A stretch of DNA of 5,817 bases from an uncultured Clostridia bacterium (GTDB lineage: Bacteria; Bacillota; Clostridia; Oscillospirales; Ruminococcaceae), in contig CALLQQ010000068.1 of the NCBI GenBank assembly GCA_938014915.1, forward strand, positions 1 to 5,817. The letters are read 5' to 3'. The notes beneath the pieces are model-generated. The model was not told where the DNA came from. It did no database searches and saw only the letters and a program-made list of their open reading frames with translations. Numbering within the stretch: the first letter of the stretch is position 1; the number at the start of each line of letters is the position of its first letter. A program made the translations under genes and the position numbers. This document shows, piece by piece, positions 5,795 to 5,817 of this stretch.

Positions 5795-5817
5795 ATGAAT
5801 ATGTTAGAAAAAAAGCA

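Larger units (their letters stand above)
5485..5817. other. 333-base intergenic region at the right edge
   Basis: No convincing gene lies here. It holds the leader and promoter of the leftward glycosyltransferase gene (5485-5549), an AT-rich stretch, two rightward promoter candidates (5590-5618 and 5707-5736), a T-rich run at 5694-5702, and a small hairpin near 5766-5781. An ATG at 5795 opens a frame (MNMLEKKA) that is still open at the edge, but nothing resembling a ribosome binding site precedes it or the ATG at 5801, so the true start of the next gene may lie outside the window. Confidence 0.7.

Noticed and set aside
5795..5817. Partial CDS starting at ATG 5795 (MNMLEKKA)
   Set aside because: Only eight codons are visible and no ribosome binding site precedes it. 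It may be the next gene's start but cannot be supported from this window.

Overview
The window reads as ordinary chromosomal sequence from a low-GC Gram-positive anaerobe, most likely a member of the Clostridia. The main evidence is the 3' two-thirds of an unmistakable spo0A, the master regulator of sporulation, found in endospore-forming Firmicutes and their relatives. AT-rich spacers, strong GGAGG-type ribosome binding sites, TTGACA/TATAAT-like promoters and frequent ATA, AGA and AGG codons agree with this. I cannot assign a genus from the sequence alone.

Layout. (1) 1-605, +: spo0A, cut by the left edge, followed by a hairpin terminator. (2) 719-913, +: a 64-residue PspC-domain membrane protein with its own promoter region, closed by a GC-rich hairpin at 961-990. 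(3) 1061-2452, +: a 12-helix MATE-family efflux transporter. (4) 2547-3350, +: a ZIP-family (GufA/ZupT-like) metal transporter, started at an ATG behind GGAGGAG rather than at an upstream in-frame TTG. (5) 3484-4485, +: a LacI-family repressor with a clear promoter. (6) 4509-4538: a perfect palindromic terminator shared by two convergent genes. (7) 4540-5484, -: a GtrB/DPM1-like polyprenyl-phosphate glycosyltransferase of family GT2 that starts at TTG. (8) 5485-5817: a 333-base spacer with a divergent promoter for the glycosyltransferase and two tandem rightward promoters for a gene that lies mostly or wholly beyond the right edge.

The genes look like independent transcription units rather than an operon or pathway. 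Most have their own promoter, ribosome binding site and terminator, and the products (sporulation regulator, envelope-stress-type membrane protein, drug/cation efflux, divalent metal transport, sugar-type repressor, lipid-linked sugar transfer) share no obvious substrate. The LacI-type repressor has no sugar-utilisation genes beside it in the window, so its target cannot be read from context. I found no mobile element, CRISPR array, tRNA, rRNA or convincing undescribed system. The points worth a second look are small: a cre-like site in front of the PspC gene, an unusual hinge region in the LacI-family protein, a repeated 9-mer in front of its gene, and a possibly structured leader at the right edge.
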